This document shows positions 13,090-23,275 of a stretch of DNA of 64,000 nt, one piece after another (the stretch's first letter is position 1; every line of letters starts with the position of its first letter). The notes beneath the pieces are model-generated. The model saw only the letters and a list, made by a program, of their open reading frames with translations. It was not told where the DNA came from and made no database searches. The position numbers and the translations under genes were made by a program. The stretch lies in contig NW_022098024.1 of NCBI RefSeq assembly GCF_002288925.2, forward strand, positions 3,278,962 to 3,342,961, in the 5' to 3' direction. Source of the DNA: Delphinapterus leucas (lineage: Eukaryota; Chordata; Mammalia; Artiodactyla; Monodontidae).

Positions 13090-13620
13090 ACTATCCACTA
13101 AATTTTTATTTTGATTATTGTATTTTTCAGTTCTAAAGTTTCCTTTAGATTTATCTTTATATATTTTCTTTCTTTGCTGATAATTTCTATTCATTTGCTG
13201 GAACTTTCTATTTGTTTGTATTTATTTATTTTTTGCTTCAAGTATGTTCTTTATTGTCCATTGAAACTGTTTTTCATGGTTACTCTAAAATATATATCAA
13301 TATTTGTTTTTCTCTTTCTGACTTACTTCACTCTGCATGATAGACTCTAGCTCCACCCACCTCACTACAAATAATTCAATTTCATTTCTTTTTATGGCTG
13401 AGTAATATTCCAAACACAACATTGTAAAGCAATTATCTCCAATAAAGATGTTAAAAAATATGTATTGATAATTCTAATATTTCTATCATCTTGCTCCTGG
13501 CATTTATTAATTGCCTTTTTTCATTCTCTTCAGATCTTCCTGGTTCTTGGTATAATGTGTGCTTTTTGTTCTAAACCTAAACAATTTTTAGTATGTTATG
13601 AGACAGCATGGTTAGCCAGT
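13090..13620 (-). mobile_element. Old L1M 5'-region fragment
   Basis: Read on the minus strand, the segment follows the 5' portion of an old L1. On the plus strand the blocks 'attgtatttttcagttctaa', 'tttctttgctgataatttct' and, after the interruption, 'ttgataattctaatatttct' and 'cagatcttcctggttcttgg' occur in family order. A young L1 fragment interrupts it at 13303-13455. The limits, especially beyond 13600, are uncertain. Confidence 0.55.
13303..13455 (+). mobile_element. Tiny twin-primed (5'-inverted) L1 insertion
   Basis: Two pieces of one L1 lie head to head. 13303-13412 is L1 ORF2 C-terminal sequence on the minus strand (cttactt...gctgagtaatattcc). 13413-13455 is the extreme L1 3' end on the plus strand (cattgtaaagcaattat... 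gatgttaaaaaa). The middle of the 3'UTR is missing. Imperfect 15-bp candidate TSDs lie at 13288-13302 and 13456-13470 (12 of 15 match). The host L1M sequence resumes on both sides. This is the pattern expected of twin priming with an internal deletion. Confidence 0.75.
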
Positions 13621-14699
13621 GTTGAAGCAAAGACTGCACCAAAGTTCAATGGGCAAGGAACACAACATGGCTATTGCAGTAGAGCAGAAAGACTACAATG
13701 CAGTCTCAACTCAACTGCACTGAAAGGAAGGACTGGGGAGTCTTTAAGAGCTGGGGATGGGGGCAGACTTAGGTCATGTGTGTTTGTTAATTAGCTTTAC
13801 CCAAAGGCAAAGCAAACGTTCTGGAATCTTAGAGTAGGGGAGTCATAGATTTTTCTGTGCTCTTTGGCTGTAGTTGAGCATTTGTGGTCTGAAATCTCTT
13901 CCCTAACTTTCTGGCTAGAGAGAGCAGGTATTTGTTGGGGCCATGTTTGTCTGTGTCCATTGGTGTTCCCAGGTTGCCAGCTTTTTAAACTCCAAGTCTG
14001 TGATATGAGGCAAAGAGAAATTCCATGTTGATCTTTGGGTCCTGAAGTTTGTAGCTGGTCTTACTTCTTCTCTTCACCTTTCTTCCTCTTTTTTTTTTTT
14101 TTTAAATAATGTCCACAGCTTTTAGTTGAGCTAAAACTAAAAACTATTTAGAAAGAGGAATAGGGAACAGTACATCTGCTCCATATTCCTGGAAGCAGAA
14201 AGATAATATACTTTTATTTTTAAATGAATAGTTCTTACTAGCTTCAATTGAACATTTGGTTTGGAAGGCCGAACTACTTCTCTTCATTGACCTAAATTGT
14301 GCTGCTGCTGGAGATCCAATCATTACATATCTTTTAAAAAAATTTTTCATGAATGCCAAATACTGTTCTTCAATGCACTGAAAATCCTTTCTTATACTCT
14401 CGATTTTACATGACAGAATTTTAAGCTTGGCAAAATAAGTAACTATTCATGAGATAGTGAGTAAGTTCTTAAATTCAATTCACCACTTATTGAATCTTTA
14501 ATATTGGTGAAGTTGCTTTATCTCATCTAACTTCTATTTCCTTATACATAAAACTGAAAATTAATATTGAACTCACAGGTTGTTGGAAATATTAGATATG
14601 ATGATACATGTGAATTTTTTAGCGTATTACATAGTGAATATAAATGCTAAATTGTTGTTATTATATAACTTACCTTGTTCTTTCTTCTGCCCTTTTTAA
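13621..14699. other. No recognised gene
   Basis: Mixed-composition DNA. The open frame at 13465-13794 begins in L1 sequence and runs into unique DNA; it has no domain. A poly-T run sits at about 14090-14103. Part of 13620-14000 may be L1 5'UTR or another old repeat that I could not place. Confidence 0.45.
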
Positions 14700-15425
14700 T
14701 TCTATTTTTTAAAAACATTTTTATATGATTTTTAAAGGATATTTTCCATTTAGTTATTACAGAATACAGGCTATATTCCCCGTGTTGTACAATACATCCC
14801 TGTAGCCTATCTTACAACCAATAGTTTGTACCTCCTACCACCCCACAACTATACAGCCCCTAGCTCCCTACTGGGAACCACTAGATTGTTCTCTGTGAGT
14901 CTGCTTCTTTTGTTATATTCACTAGTTTGTTGTATATTTTAGATTCCACATATGAATGATATCATACAGTATTTGTCTTTCTCTGTCTGACCTACTTCTC
15001 TTAGTATAATGCCCTCCAGGCCTATCCATGTTGCTTCAAATGGCATTATTTCCTCCTTTTTTATGACTGAGTAGTGTTACGTTGTGTGTGTGTGTATATA
15101 TATACCACATCTTCTTTATCCATTCATCTGTTGATGTACATTTAGGTTGCTTCAATGTCCTGGTTATTATAAATAGTGCTGCTATAAACATTGGGGTGCA
15201 TGTACCTTTTCAAATTAGTGTTTTTGATTTTTTTGGATATACACCCAGGAGTGAAATCACTGGGTCATATGGTTGTTCTATTTTTAGTTATTTGAGTAAT
15301 CTCCATACAGTTTTCCACAGTGGCGGCACCAATTTACATTCCCACCAACAGAGTATAAGGGTTCCCTTTGCTCTACATCCTCTCCAACATTTGTTATTTG
15401 TGTTCTTTAAAATGATATTCATTCT
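14700..15425 (-). mobile_element. L1MA/L1MB-type 3' fragment
   Basis: Minus-strand L1. On the plus strand, 3'UTR blocks ('ttccccgtgttgtacaatac') are followed by the reverse complement of the ORF2 C-terminus ('atccattcatctgttgatgt', 'ttataaatagtgctgctata', 'aatctccatacagttttcca'). The open frame at 15082-15453 is antisense to ORF2 and not a gene. A short TG/TA run lies at 15081-15104. Confidence 0.85.
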
Positions 15426-16104
15426 TTGTGCCTTTAATTGTATATGTTTCTGAATTAGCAACTTGACCTAAGAATGGAAAGGAAAGTTTCTGGAAAATTC
15501 AAGTGTATAATATGGACAGCAGATTTACACTTATATGTAATGAACTAAAAAACATAGGCCTGGTGGAGAAGTTATTTATAAGTAGAGATACATAACATGA
15601 ATAGGAAAATTTTAAAAAGAAATCAGTCTCAGAGTGAAAAAACTTCATGGACAAGATGACTTTCAACAACTTTATCCCACAAATAACAAATGAAAGGAAG
15701 TTTGGGATGTTGCCTATACTAGAAGATAAAACTTCACCAGTATTGGATAAATTAATTTTCTTACTGATATTTTTACATTTGCAAATATAGTCTCTTCCAG
15801 TAAAAAACATAACACGAAGATGATGTGCACTGATGTGAACTAGGGATGGAGGTAATTTATAATTCAATATGTTTTAGTTTTCTGAGTACAGAATTATAAC
15901 TATTTGATGGAATGCCTATTTTGATAATATGAAGGGTGATTACCTAAAAATGTAGAGCCCTTTTCTTTTTTGCCCAGTACAGTATCTGACATAAAGGAAG
16001 AGCTTAATATGTTGCCTGAATAAAACATTAAGAGCCACCACAAGACTTTTTCAGCATTCCCCAAATTTCTCTTTGTTTTTTTCTAAATAACCATGTATTG
16101 TATT
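15426..16104. other. No gene seen
   Basis: Unique AT-rich DNA between two L1 copies. The minus-strand open frame at 15499-15867 shows no motif or membrane pattern beyond compositional hydrophobicity. Confidence 0.5.
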
Positions 16105-16459
16105 GTTTTTTAACATCTTTATCGGAATATAATTGCTTTACATTGTTGTGATATTTTCGGATGTATAACAAAGTGAATCAGCTATATGTATACTTATACC
16201 CTATATCCCTTCCCTCTTGCTTCTCCCTCCCGCCCTCCTTATCCTACTCCTCTAGGTGGTCACAAAGCACCAAGCTGATTGCCATGTGCTATGCAGCTGC
16301 TTCCCACTAGCTATCTATTTTACATTTGGTAGTGTATATGTGTCAATGCTACTCTCTCACTGCGTCCCAACTTATCCTTCCCCCTCCGTGTCCTCAAGTC
16401 CATTCTCTGTGTCTTTATTCCTGTCTTGCCCCTAGGTTCATCAGAACCATTTCTTGTTT

Positions 16460-18377
16460 TTAGATTCCATATATATGTGTTAGCATATGGTGCTTGTTTT
16501 TCTCTTTCTGACTTACTTCACTCTGTAAGACACATTCTAGGTCCATCCACCTCACTACAAATAACTCGGTTTCATTTCTTTTTATGGCTGAGTAATATTC
16601 CATTGTATGTAAGTGCACATCTTTTTTATACATTCACCTGTTGATGGACACTTAGATTGCTTCCATGTCCTGGCTATTGTAAATAGTGCTGCAATGAATA
16701 TTGTGGTACATGACTCTTTCTGAATTATGGTTTTCTCAGGATATATGCCCAGTAGTGGGACTGCTGGATCATATGGTAGTTCTATTTGTAGTCTTTTAAG
16801 GAACCTCCATGCTGTTCTCCATAGTGGTTGTATCAATTTACATTCCCACCAACAGTGTAGGAGGGTTCCCTTTTCACCACACCCTTTCCAGCATTTATTG
16901 TTTCTAGCTTTTTTGATAATGGCCAATCTGACTGGTGTGAGGTGATACCTCATTGTAGTTTTGATTTGCATTTCTCTAATGATTAGTGACATTGAGCATC
17001 CTTTCATGTGCTTATTGGCAATCTGTATATCTTCTTTGGAGAAATGTCTATTTAGGTCCTCTGCCCATTTTTAGATTGGGTTGTTTGTTTTTTTGATACT
17101 GAGCTGCATTTGCTGCTTGTATATTTTGGAGATTAATCCTTTCTCAGTTGCATCATTTGCAAATATTTTCTACCATTCTGAGGGTTGTCTTTTTGTCTTG
17201 TTTATGGTTTCCTTTGCTGTGCAAAGGCTTTGAAGTTTCATTAGGTCCCATTTGTTTATTTTTCTATTTCTATTTCTCTAGGAGGTGGGTCAAAAAGGAT
17301 CTTGCTGTGATTCATATCATACAGTGTTCTTTTGTTTTCCTCTAAGAGTTTTATAGTGTCTGGCCTTACATTTAGGTCTTTAATCCATTTTGAGTTTATT
17401 TTTGTGTATGGTATTAGGAAGTGTTCTAATTTCATCCTTTTACATGTAGCAGTCCAGTTTTCCCAGCACCACTTATTGAAGAGGCTGTCTTTTCTCCATT
17501 GTATACTCTTGCCTCCTTTAAAAGATAAGGTGACCATATGTGCGTGAGTTTATCTCTGGGCTTTCTATCCTGTTCCATTGATCTATATTTCTGTTTTTCT
17601 GCCAGTACCATACTGTCTTGATTACTGTAGCTTTGTACTATAGTGTGAAGTCAGGGAGCCGGATTCCTCCAGCTCCATTTTTCCTTCTCAAGATTGCTTT
17701 GGCTATTTGGGGTCTTTTGTGTTTCCATACAAATTGTGAATTTTTTTGTACTAGTTCTGTGAAAAATGCCTTTGGTAGTTTGATAGGGAATGCATTGAAT
17801 CTGTAGATTGCTTTGGGTAGTATAGTCATTTTCACAATATTGATTCCTCCAATCCAAGAACATAGTATATCTTTCTGTCTGTTTGTACCATCTTTAATTT
17901 CTTTTATCAGTGTCTTATAGTTTTCTGCATACAGGTCTTTTGCCCCTTAGATAGATTTATTCATAGTTATTTGATTCTTTTTGTTGCAATGGTAAAGTGT
18001 TTCCTTAATTTCTCTTTCAGATTTTTCACTAATAGGATACAGGAATGCAAGAGATTTCTGTGCATTAATTTTGTATCCTGCTGCTCTACCAAATTCATTG
18101 ATTATCTCTAGTAATTTTCTGGTAGCATCTTTAAGATTCTCTATGTATAGTATCATGTCATCTTCAAACAGTGACAGTTTTACTACTTCTTTTCCAATTT
18201 GGATTCCTTTTATTTCTTTTTCTTCTCTGATTGCTGTGGATAAAACTTCCAAAACTATGTTGAATAATAGTGGTGAGAGTGGGCAACCTTGTCTTCTTCC
18301 TGATCTTAGAGGAAATGATTTCAGTTTTTCACCATTGAGAATGAGGTTGGTGGTGGGTTTGTCATATATGGCCTTCT
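16460..18377 (-). pseudogene. L1 ORF2p remnant (RT palm to C-terminus)
   Basis: Minus-strand remnant of the L1 reverse transcriptase. The first block (18377-17947) begins at KAIYDKP and contains [18 protein letters not shown] of the RT palm and [10 protein letters not shown], where the family normally has F-A-D-D; the alanine is replaced by glutamate. Further blocks lie at 17835-17638, 17537-17256 ([20 protein letters not shown]) and 17007-16582 (cysteine-rich [18 protein letters not shown]). The natural stop follows YGI at 16460-16462. Several frameshifts separate the blocks. The endonuclease domain is absent. Confidence 0.9.
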
Positions 18378-19180
18378 CCATTGAATCTGAATGAGGTCCT
18401 TGCTGGATAGAGCACACTTGGTTGTAGATTTTTCCCTTTCATCACTTTAAATATGTCCTGCCACTCACTTCTCGCTTGCAGAGTTTCTGTTGAAAGATCA
18501 GCTGTTAACCTCATAGGGATTCTCTTGTATGTTATTTGTTGTTTTTCCCTTGCTGCTTTAATATCTCTTCTTTGTATTTAACTTTTGATACTTTGATTCA
18601 TATGTGTCTTGGCATGTTTCTCTTTGGGTTTATACTGTATGGTACTCTCTGTGCTTCCTGGACTTGACTATTTCCTTTCCCATGTTAGGGAACTTTTCAA
18701 CTATAATCTTTTCGAATATTTTCTCAGACCCTTTCTTTTTCTCTTCTTCTTCTGCGACCCCTATTATTTGAATGTTGGTGCATTTAATGTTGCCCCAGAG
18801 GTCTCTGAGACTGTCCTCAATTCTTTTCATTCTTTTTTCTTTATTCTGCTCCCTGGCAGTTATTTCCACCATTTTATCTTCCAGGTCACTTATCCATTCT
18901 TCTGCCTCAGTTATTCTACTATTGATTCCTTCTAGAGTATTTTTAATTTCACTTATTGTGTTGTTCATCCCTGTTTGTTTGCTCTTTAGTTCTTCTAGAT
19001 CCTTGTTAAATGTTTCTTGTATTTTCTCCATTCTGTTTCTGAGATTTTGGATCATCTTTACTATCATTACTCTGAATTATTTTTTAGGAAGGTTGCCTAT
19101 TTCATCTTCATTTATTTGGTCTTGTAGGTTTTTACCTTGCTCCTTTGTCTGTAATATATTTTTTTGTCCTTTTTGTTTTT
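18378..19180 (-). pseudogene. L1 ORF1p remnant
   Basis: ORF1p is the RNA-binding, trimeric coiled-coil chaperone of the L1 particle. The open block 19067-18630 shows heptad-rich coiled coil (LEELKSKQTGMNNTISEIK, ITEAEEWISDLEDKMVEIT), then the start of the RRM (SLRDLWGNIKCTNIQIIGVA). After a frame break the C-terminal domain continues to about 18385 (KNLQP, then LYPA and SFRFNGE). It is cut there by the deletion, losing roughly the last 50 residues. The expected start Met near 19180 is not evident, and a stop lies near 19077. Confidence 0.85.
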
Positions 19181-19326
19181 GATGGGTGGTGCTGTATTCC
19201 TGCCTTATTGGTTGTTTGGCCTGAGACACCCAGCACTGGAATTTCCAGGCAGTTGGATAGAGCTGGGTCTTGATGCTGAGATGAGGACTTCTGGGAGGCC
19301 TCACTCCAACTGATATTCCCTGAATT

Positions 19327-19433
19327 GAGGTTCTCTGTTAGTCCAGCGGTTTGGACTCAGAGCTCCCACCACAGGAGCTCAGGCCCTACCTCTGGCCTGG
19401 GAACCAAGATCCCACAAGCTTCGTGGTGTAGTT
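19327..19433 (+). repeat. tRNA-derived SINE-like segment antisense inside the L1 5'UTR
   Basis: On the plus strand, 'ctctgttagtccagcggttt' followed by 'gggaaccaagatcccacaag' follows the order of a CHR-type SINE (…tggtccagtggtta… ggaactaagatcccacatg…) and ends in a long A tract from 19434. About 18 of the first 25 positions agree with the SINE head as I remember it. It lies antisense to the L1, and no flanking duplication is evident. This suggests an old SINE capture that became part of this L1 subfamily's 5'UTR. Confidence 0.5.
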
Positions 19434-19775
19434 AAAAAAAAAAAAAAAAAATGGAAGAAAGAAAGAAGAAAAGGAGCAGTATAATATCAAAGAATAAAAA
19501 ACCAAATAAAATTAGAAAGATAAAAAATGTATTAGGAAAAATAAAACTATAATTGTAACAACTGCCGCAAGGTAAAATAAAACCACAACAGGAAAAAGAG
19601 AAAAAAAGGGGGGGACAGGGAACAAGCCAAAAGGTGAGAACAATAACAAAGTATAAAGAATAAAATAAAATTAGAAAAATAAAAGATTTAGTAGAAAAAA
19701 AGAAATATAAGAGAATCAACAATAATGAATCAACAAAGTAAAACAGAACCCCAATCTAAAAGAGAAAAAAAAAAA
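19434..19775 (+). repeat. A-rich tract with internal duplication
   Basis: Long A-rich (T-rich in L1 sense) tract. Two similar blocks occur, about 19486-19550 and about 19662-19712, sharing 'aagaataaa', 'aataaaattagaaa' and 'ataaaa' in the same order. It continues the A-tail of the SINE-like segment. The minus-strand 96-aa frame here is low-complexity. Confidence 0.6.
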
Positions 19776-20743
19776 AAAACCCTTGGCTGTGGGGGCAGAG
19801 TTTAGACGGGGTGGAACTTAGGCAGGGGCGGAATTTAGGGTGGAGCAGGACCTAGGCAGGTGGGGGGTGACTGAGCGAGGGTCGGGGCCTCTGCTTAGGA
19901 CCTGCACAGAAGGGGTGAGGCAGCACGTGGAAAGGAGGGCCTCTGGAGTGTGGAGTTTGGAGGTGAGGCCCTGAGTGAGTGTGTGTGGTAGGGGTTAGGC
20001 CCACTGTGTTGGAGGGGGTCTCAGAGAGGGTCTCTGAGGGTAGAGGTAGGGCCCTGGGTGGGGGTGTGGGGTGGGGCTTGGGCTCTGCATGGCAGCAGGG
20101 AGGCTCTGAGGGCAGAGGATTAGGCCTGGGAGCCCAACCGGCTCTGTGGTGCCTAAGTGGACAGGGAAAGCCCTGGTCCTGTTCCCTTCCGTTCCTTCGT
20201 GCCCCTCCCCCACTGTCTCCCCCAGGGCCTCCCCCCTCCCCGCTGGACCCCTAACCGTGGGTGGGTCCCACTGGGTGTAGGAACACCTCCCCTCCGCCAG
20301 CCACCCCTCAGGGGTGCGGGTCCCAAAGGTGTGGCCTTTACTTTTGCTCCCCCTTCTCTCCCTCCCACTCCCTCAGGACCGGCGTGGCTGGAGGGGGCCT
20401 AGGTGGGCAGAGCATCAGGCCCGGGATCTCAGCAGGTTCCTGGGGGCCCAAGTGGGCAGGGGAAACCTGGCCACGCTCCCTTTCGATCCTGTGCCCTCCC
20501 AATGGTTCCCCAATTTCCCGCTTCCGGCATGGGATCCCTTCCCCTCCCCCAGCCACCCCTCAGGGGTGCCTCCACTTCTCATCTTCCTTCACTCCCCCCA
20601 ACTCCCCATGTCCTATCCAGTCGCTGGGGGTTCCTCCTGTCCCCTTAGGTGTCCGTGGTCCCTCACCGGTGCCTGGTAGGTGCCCTGGTTGTGAGGAGAC
20701 GCAAATTCCACATCCTCCTAGTAAGCCATCTTGACTCCGCCCC

Positions 20744-22779
20744 TCACTTCATTTAATTTATGCAGCTGTCTGGTACCAGGGAGAGGAACAAAGTGCTACA
20801 AGATCATAAGACAAGACCGGCTGGTTCTGTCCAGGGGTAGAAAATGCCGACGGTGTTTCTCTTTATCACATCTCTAAGTCGTCATGTCAGCACTTTGGAC
20901 GCTGCTAGCTGTCACTGTGTGTGAGAACCTCTGGTACCGTCAAAGTAGCTCGCTGAGAGTTTAGCTGTGTTTCTCAGTTCCCATTCAGCAGCCTTTTTAT
21001 TGTCTCCAGATAGTTTCTGGATTGGAACCAAACCATTGAAATCTATGAAAATTCAGGAGGTGCAGCAGGTTTTCTGTTTATGACCTTTACCACCCCCGAG
21101 ATGTTCGTGGATTCACATCCCACTGAGTTTAGAAGCACCATTTTGCCCTGGATTCCACTGACCCCCCTCCCCAAGCCACCCGTGCAATTTCCATTGTATT
21201 TTTAGTAGTTTGACAGAGTCCACTCCCCACTCCCTTTGCCTCCCACACTGATCCTTCCCTTTGTGGTTTCACATATCACTTATATAAACCCAGAGGCTAG
21301 TTTGTGAAAGTTCTCTTTCCTTTCATTGCTGTACCTAAAGCCTCATTGTTTGGTTCACCCTAACTCTACAGGAATGTCCTTTCAGTATTTGCTCTCCAAT
21401 AACCTAAAATGCATGATCTATTATCATCATTCTAAGCTGCTTCTGATCTGTGCACATGAGTTGGATTCACTGAAGACTCTGGTTGGCATGTACCACTACC
21501 CTTGTCCCTACCCTAGGATCCCTTTTACTCCCTTGTCTTTCCTCTTCACCCTGTGAACACTACTGTGTAGACTGAGGGCAGCATGTGGGGAAAATGACAA
21601 AAACACAGAACTCTTCCCTGCTCCCTGTGCAGCTTTTGGTGAGCAGAGGGGATCTCAGCTGTCATTCCTGAAAACACGTTTGATGTTCTCTTTCTCAGTA
21701 TTGCCAACACAGAACTCTGAAAATACTTTCTGAAATGCCTCTGAAACTCATAAAGATAAAAGTGTCTTATCACCCGGTGGTAGAGACCACCCTGCCAGAA
21801 CCAGTTACTGCCACTACTGCTGACACTGTGCATAGAGCTTCTTTTGTCATGGCCAATATGTCAGCCTGAGTTTCCTAACCATTAGTACCTCCAGGACCTT
21901 TAAACTCATTCCCTGAAGCCTGACAGCAATTTAACAAGATGTCAACATTCCTGAATATATTCATCCAGAAATTGCTTGGCCTATACTCTGAGAGAACTGT
22001 TAGGGAAAAAAAACAAAACAAAACTTCCCCGCTTAAAAAGAAAAGTGTAAAAATCAGGCCATATGGTATTAGTTTAAAATTCTATCTTATCTGCGTTACT
22101 TATATCCATATAAAATATAGATGATGACTTCATCTCACCTACATCATTACTTAGATGACTCCATCTCACCTACACAGCACATATCTTTATTGGCTGTAAC
22201 AAGTCATATAATCAAAGAATGAACAAAGAGAGTGGGAAGCTCACATAAGTTCTAAATCGTTAAATTTAAATTCCTTACGTATAAGTAGATAAAGCTGAGG
22301 GAATGGAAAGAGACCTCCCTCACAATAATCTCTCTCCCCCACATCCTATATTACTTTAAGTATTAAAGTTTGAATAGCTTTTATTCACAGATTCTACCAG
22401 CTCTCATCCTTCTTTACTTTTCAGCATAATGAAAAAGGCTTCAGGACATATAAAAGGTCAAGTGCAACAATGACCTTGCAATTGCAAAATCCAGAAGCAT
22501 CTTTGTAATCAGAATACTACTTAATCTCCCCAAAATCATGTCATTGAAGATATTCCTTCTTTATTTAAAAAGGAGAAATTTAAAACTGGATATGATTACT
22601 ATAGTAAGTAAAGTGAGAGTAAAATTCATTTTATTTTATAAATTACTGTTTAATAAATACATTCATTATAAAAGAAGAGGAACATATACATCACATGGGG
22701 GTATGACTGAAAGGCAACTGACATTTGTTAATCACCCACTATATATGTCCAGAATTATACTGGTAAGTGATGGTTTATG
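20744..22779. other. Non-repeat DNA, no assigned gene
   Basis: Moderate-GC sequence distinct from the L1. No exon could be assigned. A TATA-like 'cttatataaaccca' occurs near 21280, and a polypyrimidine-CAG sequence lies just before 21705. A short plus-strand open stretch runs from there to a TGA near 21866. A near-duplicate 'tcatctcacctaca' pair lies at about 22131 and 22163. Parts may be an unrecognised LTR. Confidence 0.45.
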
Positions 22780-23275
22780 TTTAAAGATGACTTCTAAGAA
22801 TTCCTCAGTCTCTGCATGTACATACCTCAATCCCATCAATAGGTGGATGTAGTATCTTCCACTAGAATTTAAGCTCGCCTTGTGGCTATCTTTTACCAAT
22901 AGAATGCAGTGAAGATGACACTCTGCCAGATCTGGACTTTGTCTCCAGAGGACTAGAATCTGGCTTCCCAAGTAAAGAAGCTCTACTACTGAACAGTGAA
23001 AGAATATGTAGAGAGAGCCCCAGTCAGATACCAGACGTTCCATCTATCCAAGCTGAAGTATTATATATGCGATTAAGGCCATCTTACATATTCCAACATC
23101 AACTCTGCTCCCAGTTAAATGCATCAGTCACTAAACAGGTAAGTGACCACAGACAACACAAAATTGAGCAGAAGACATACCCATCAGAGTCTTACTTTCA
23201 ATTGTTGGAAATGTTAAATTATAGTGGTTTTAAGTAACTATTTGGCGGTTATTTACTCAGTAATAAAAATATGAG
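22780..23275 (+). repeat. MLT1-type 5' LTR
   Basis: Diverged MaLR LTR. Blocks include 'gctcgccttgtggctatctt' then 'accaatagaatgcag', and the 3' end 'ttttaagtaactatttggcg' followed by 'tactcagtaata', the usual end of MLT1. Boundaries are approximate. Confidence 0.65.

Larger units (their letters stand above)
16105..20743 (-). mobile_element. L1 with both ends but an internal deletion (4.6 kb)
   Basis: The element runs from its 5' end at about 20743 (minus-strand start GGCGGAGTCAAGATGGC, the conserved L1 5' terminus) to the 3' end at about 16105 (aaagatgttaaaaaa). Order on the minus strand: 5'UTR (20743 to about 19185), ORF1 remnant (about 19180-18378), ORF2 C-terminal half (18377-16460) and 3'UTR (16459-16105). 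ORF1 joins ORF2 directly at about 18377, so the ORF1 end, the inter-ORF space and the endonuclease plus N-terminal RT region of ORF2 (roughly 2 kb) are missing. No clear TSD was found. All frames are broken. Confidence 0.9.
19185..20743 (-). promoter_or_regulatory. L1 5'UTR / internal promoter (GC-rich)
   Basis: In L1, the 5'UTR carries the internal RNA polymerase II promoter and here it begins with the conserved GGCGGAGTCAAGATGGC. The part 19790-20743 is strongly GC-rich, unlike its surroundings. Two related units of about 250-300 bp can be seen: the block CCAGCCACCCCTCAGGGGTG occurs at about 20297-20316 and again at about 20549-20568, and a block near 20153 (taagtggacagggaaa) recurs near 20449 (caagtgggcaggggaa). 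The short open frames on both strands here are GC-rich shadows. Confidence 0.75.

Noticed and set aside
13465..13794. 109-aa plus-strand frame
   Set aside because: Begins in old L1 antisense sequence and continues into unique DNA without any motif.
15082..15453. 123-aa plus-strand frame
   Set aside because: Antisense to L1 ORF2; hydrophobicity is a by-product of T-rich antisense.
18609..19182. Leu/Phe-rich plus-strand frames that look like membrane proteins
   Set aside because: They are antisense to the L1 ORF1 coiled coil; no signal or family match.
19979..20734. Several proline/glycine-rich frames on both strands
   Set aside because: GC-rich L1 5'UTR lacks stops by composition; frames on both strands overlap.
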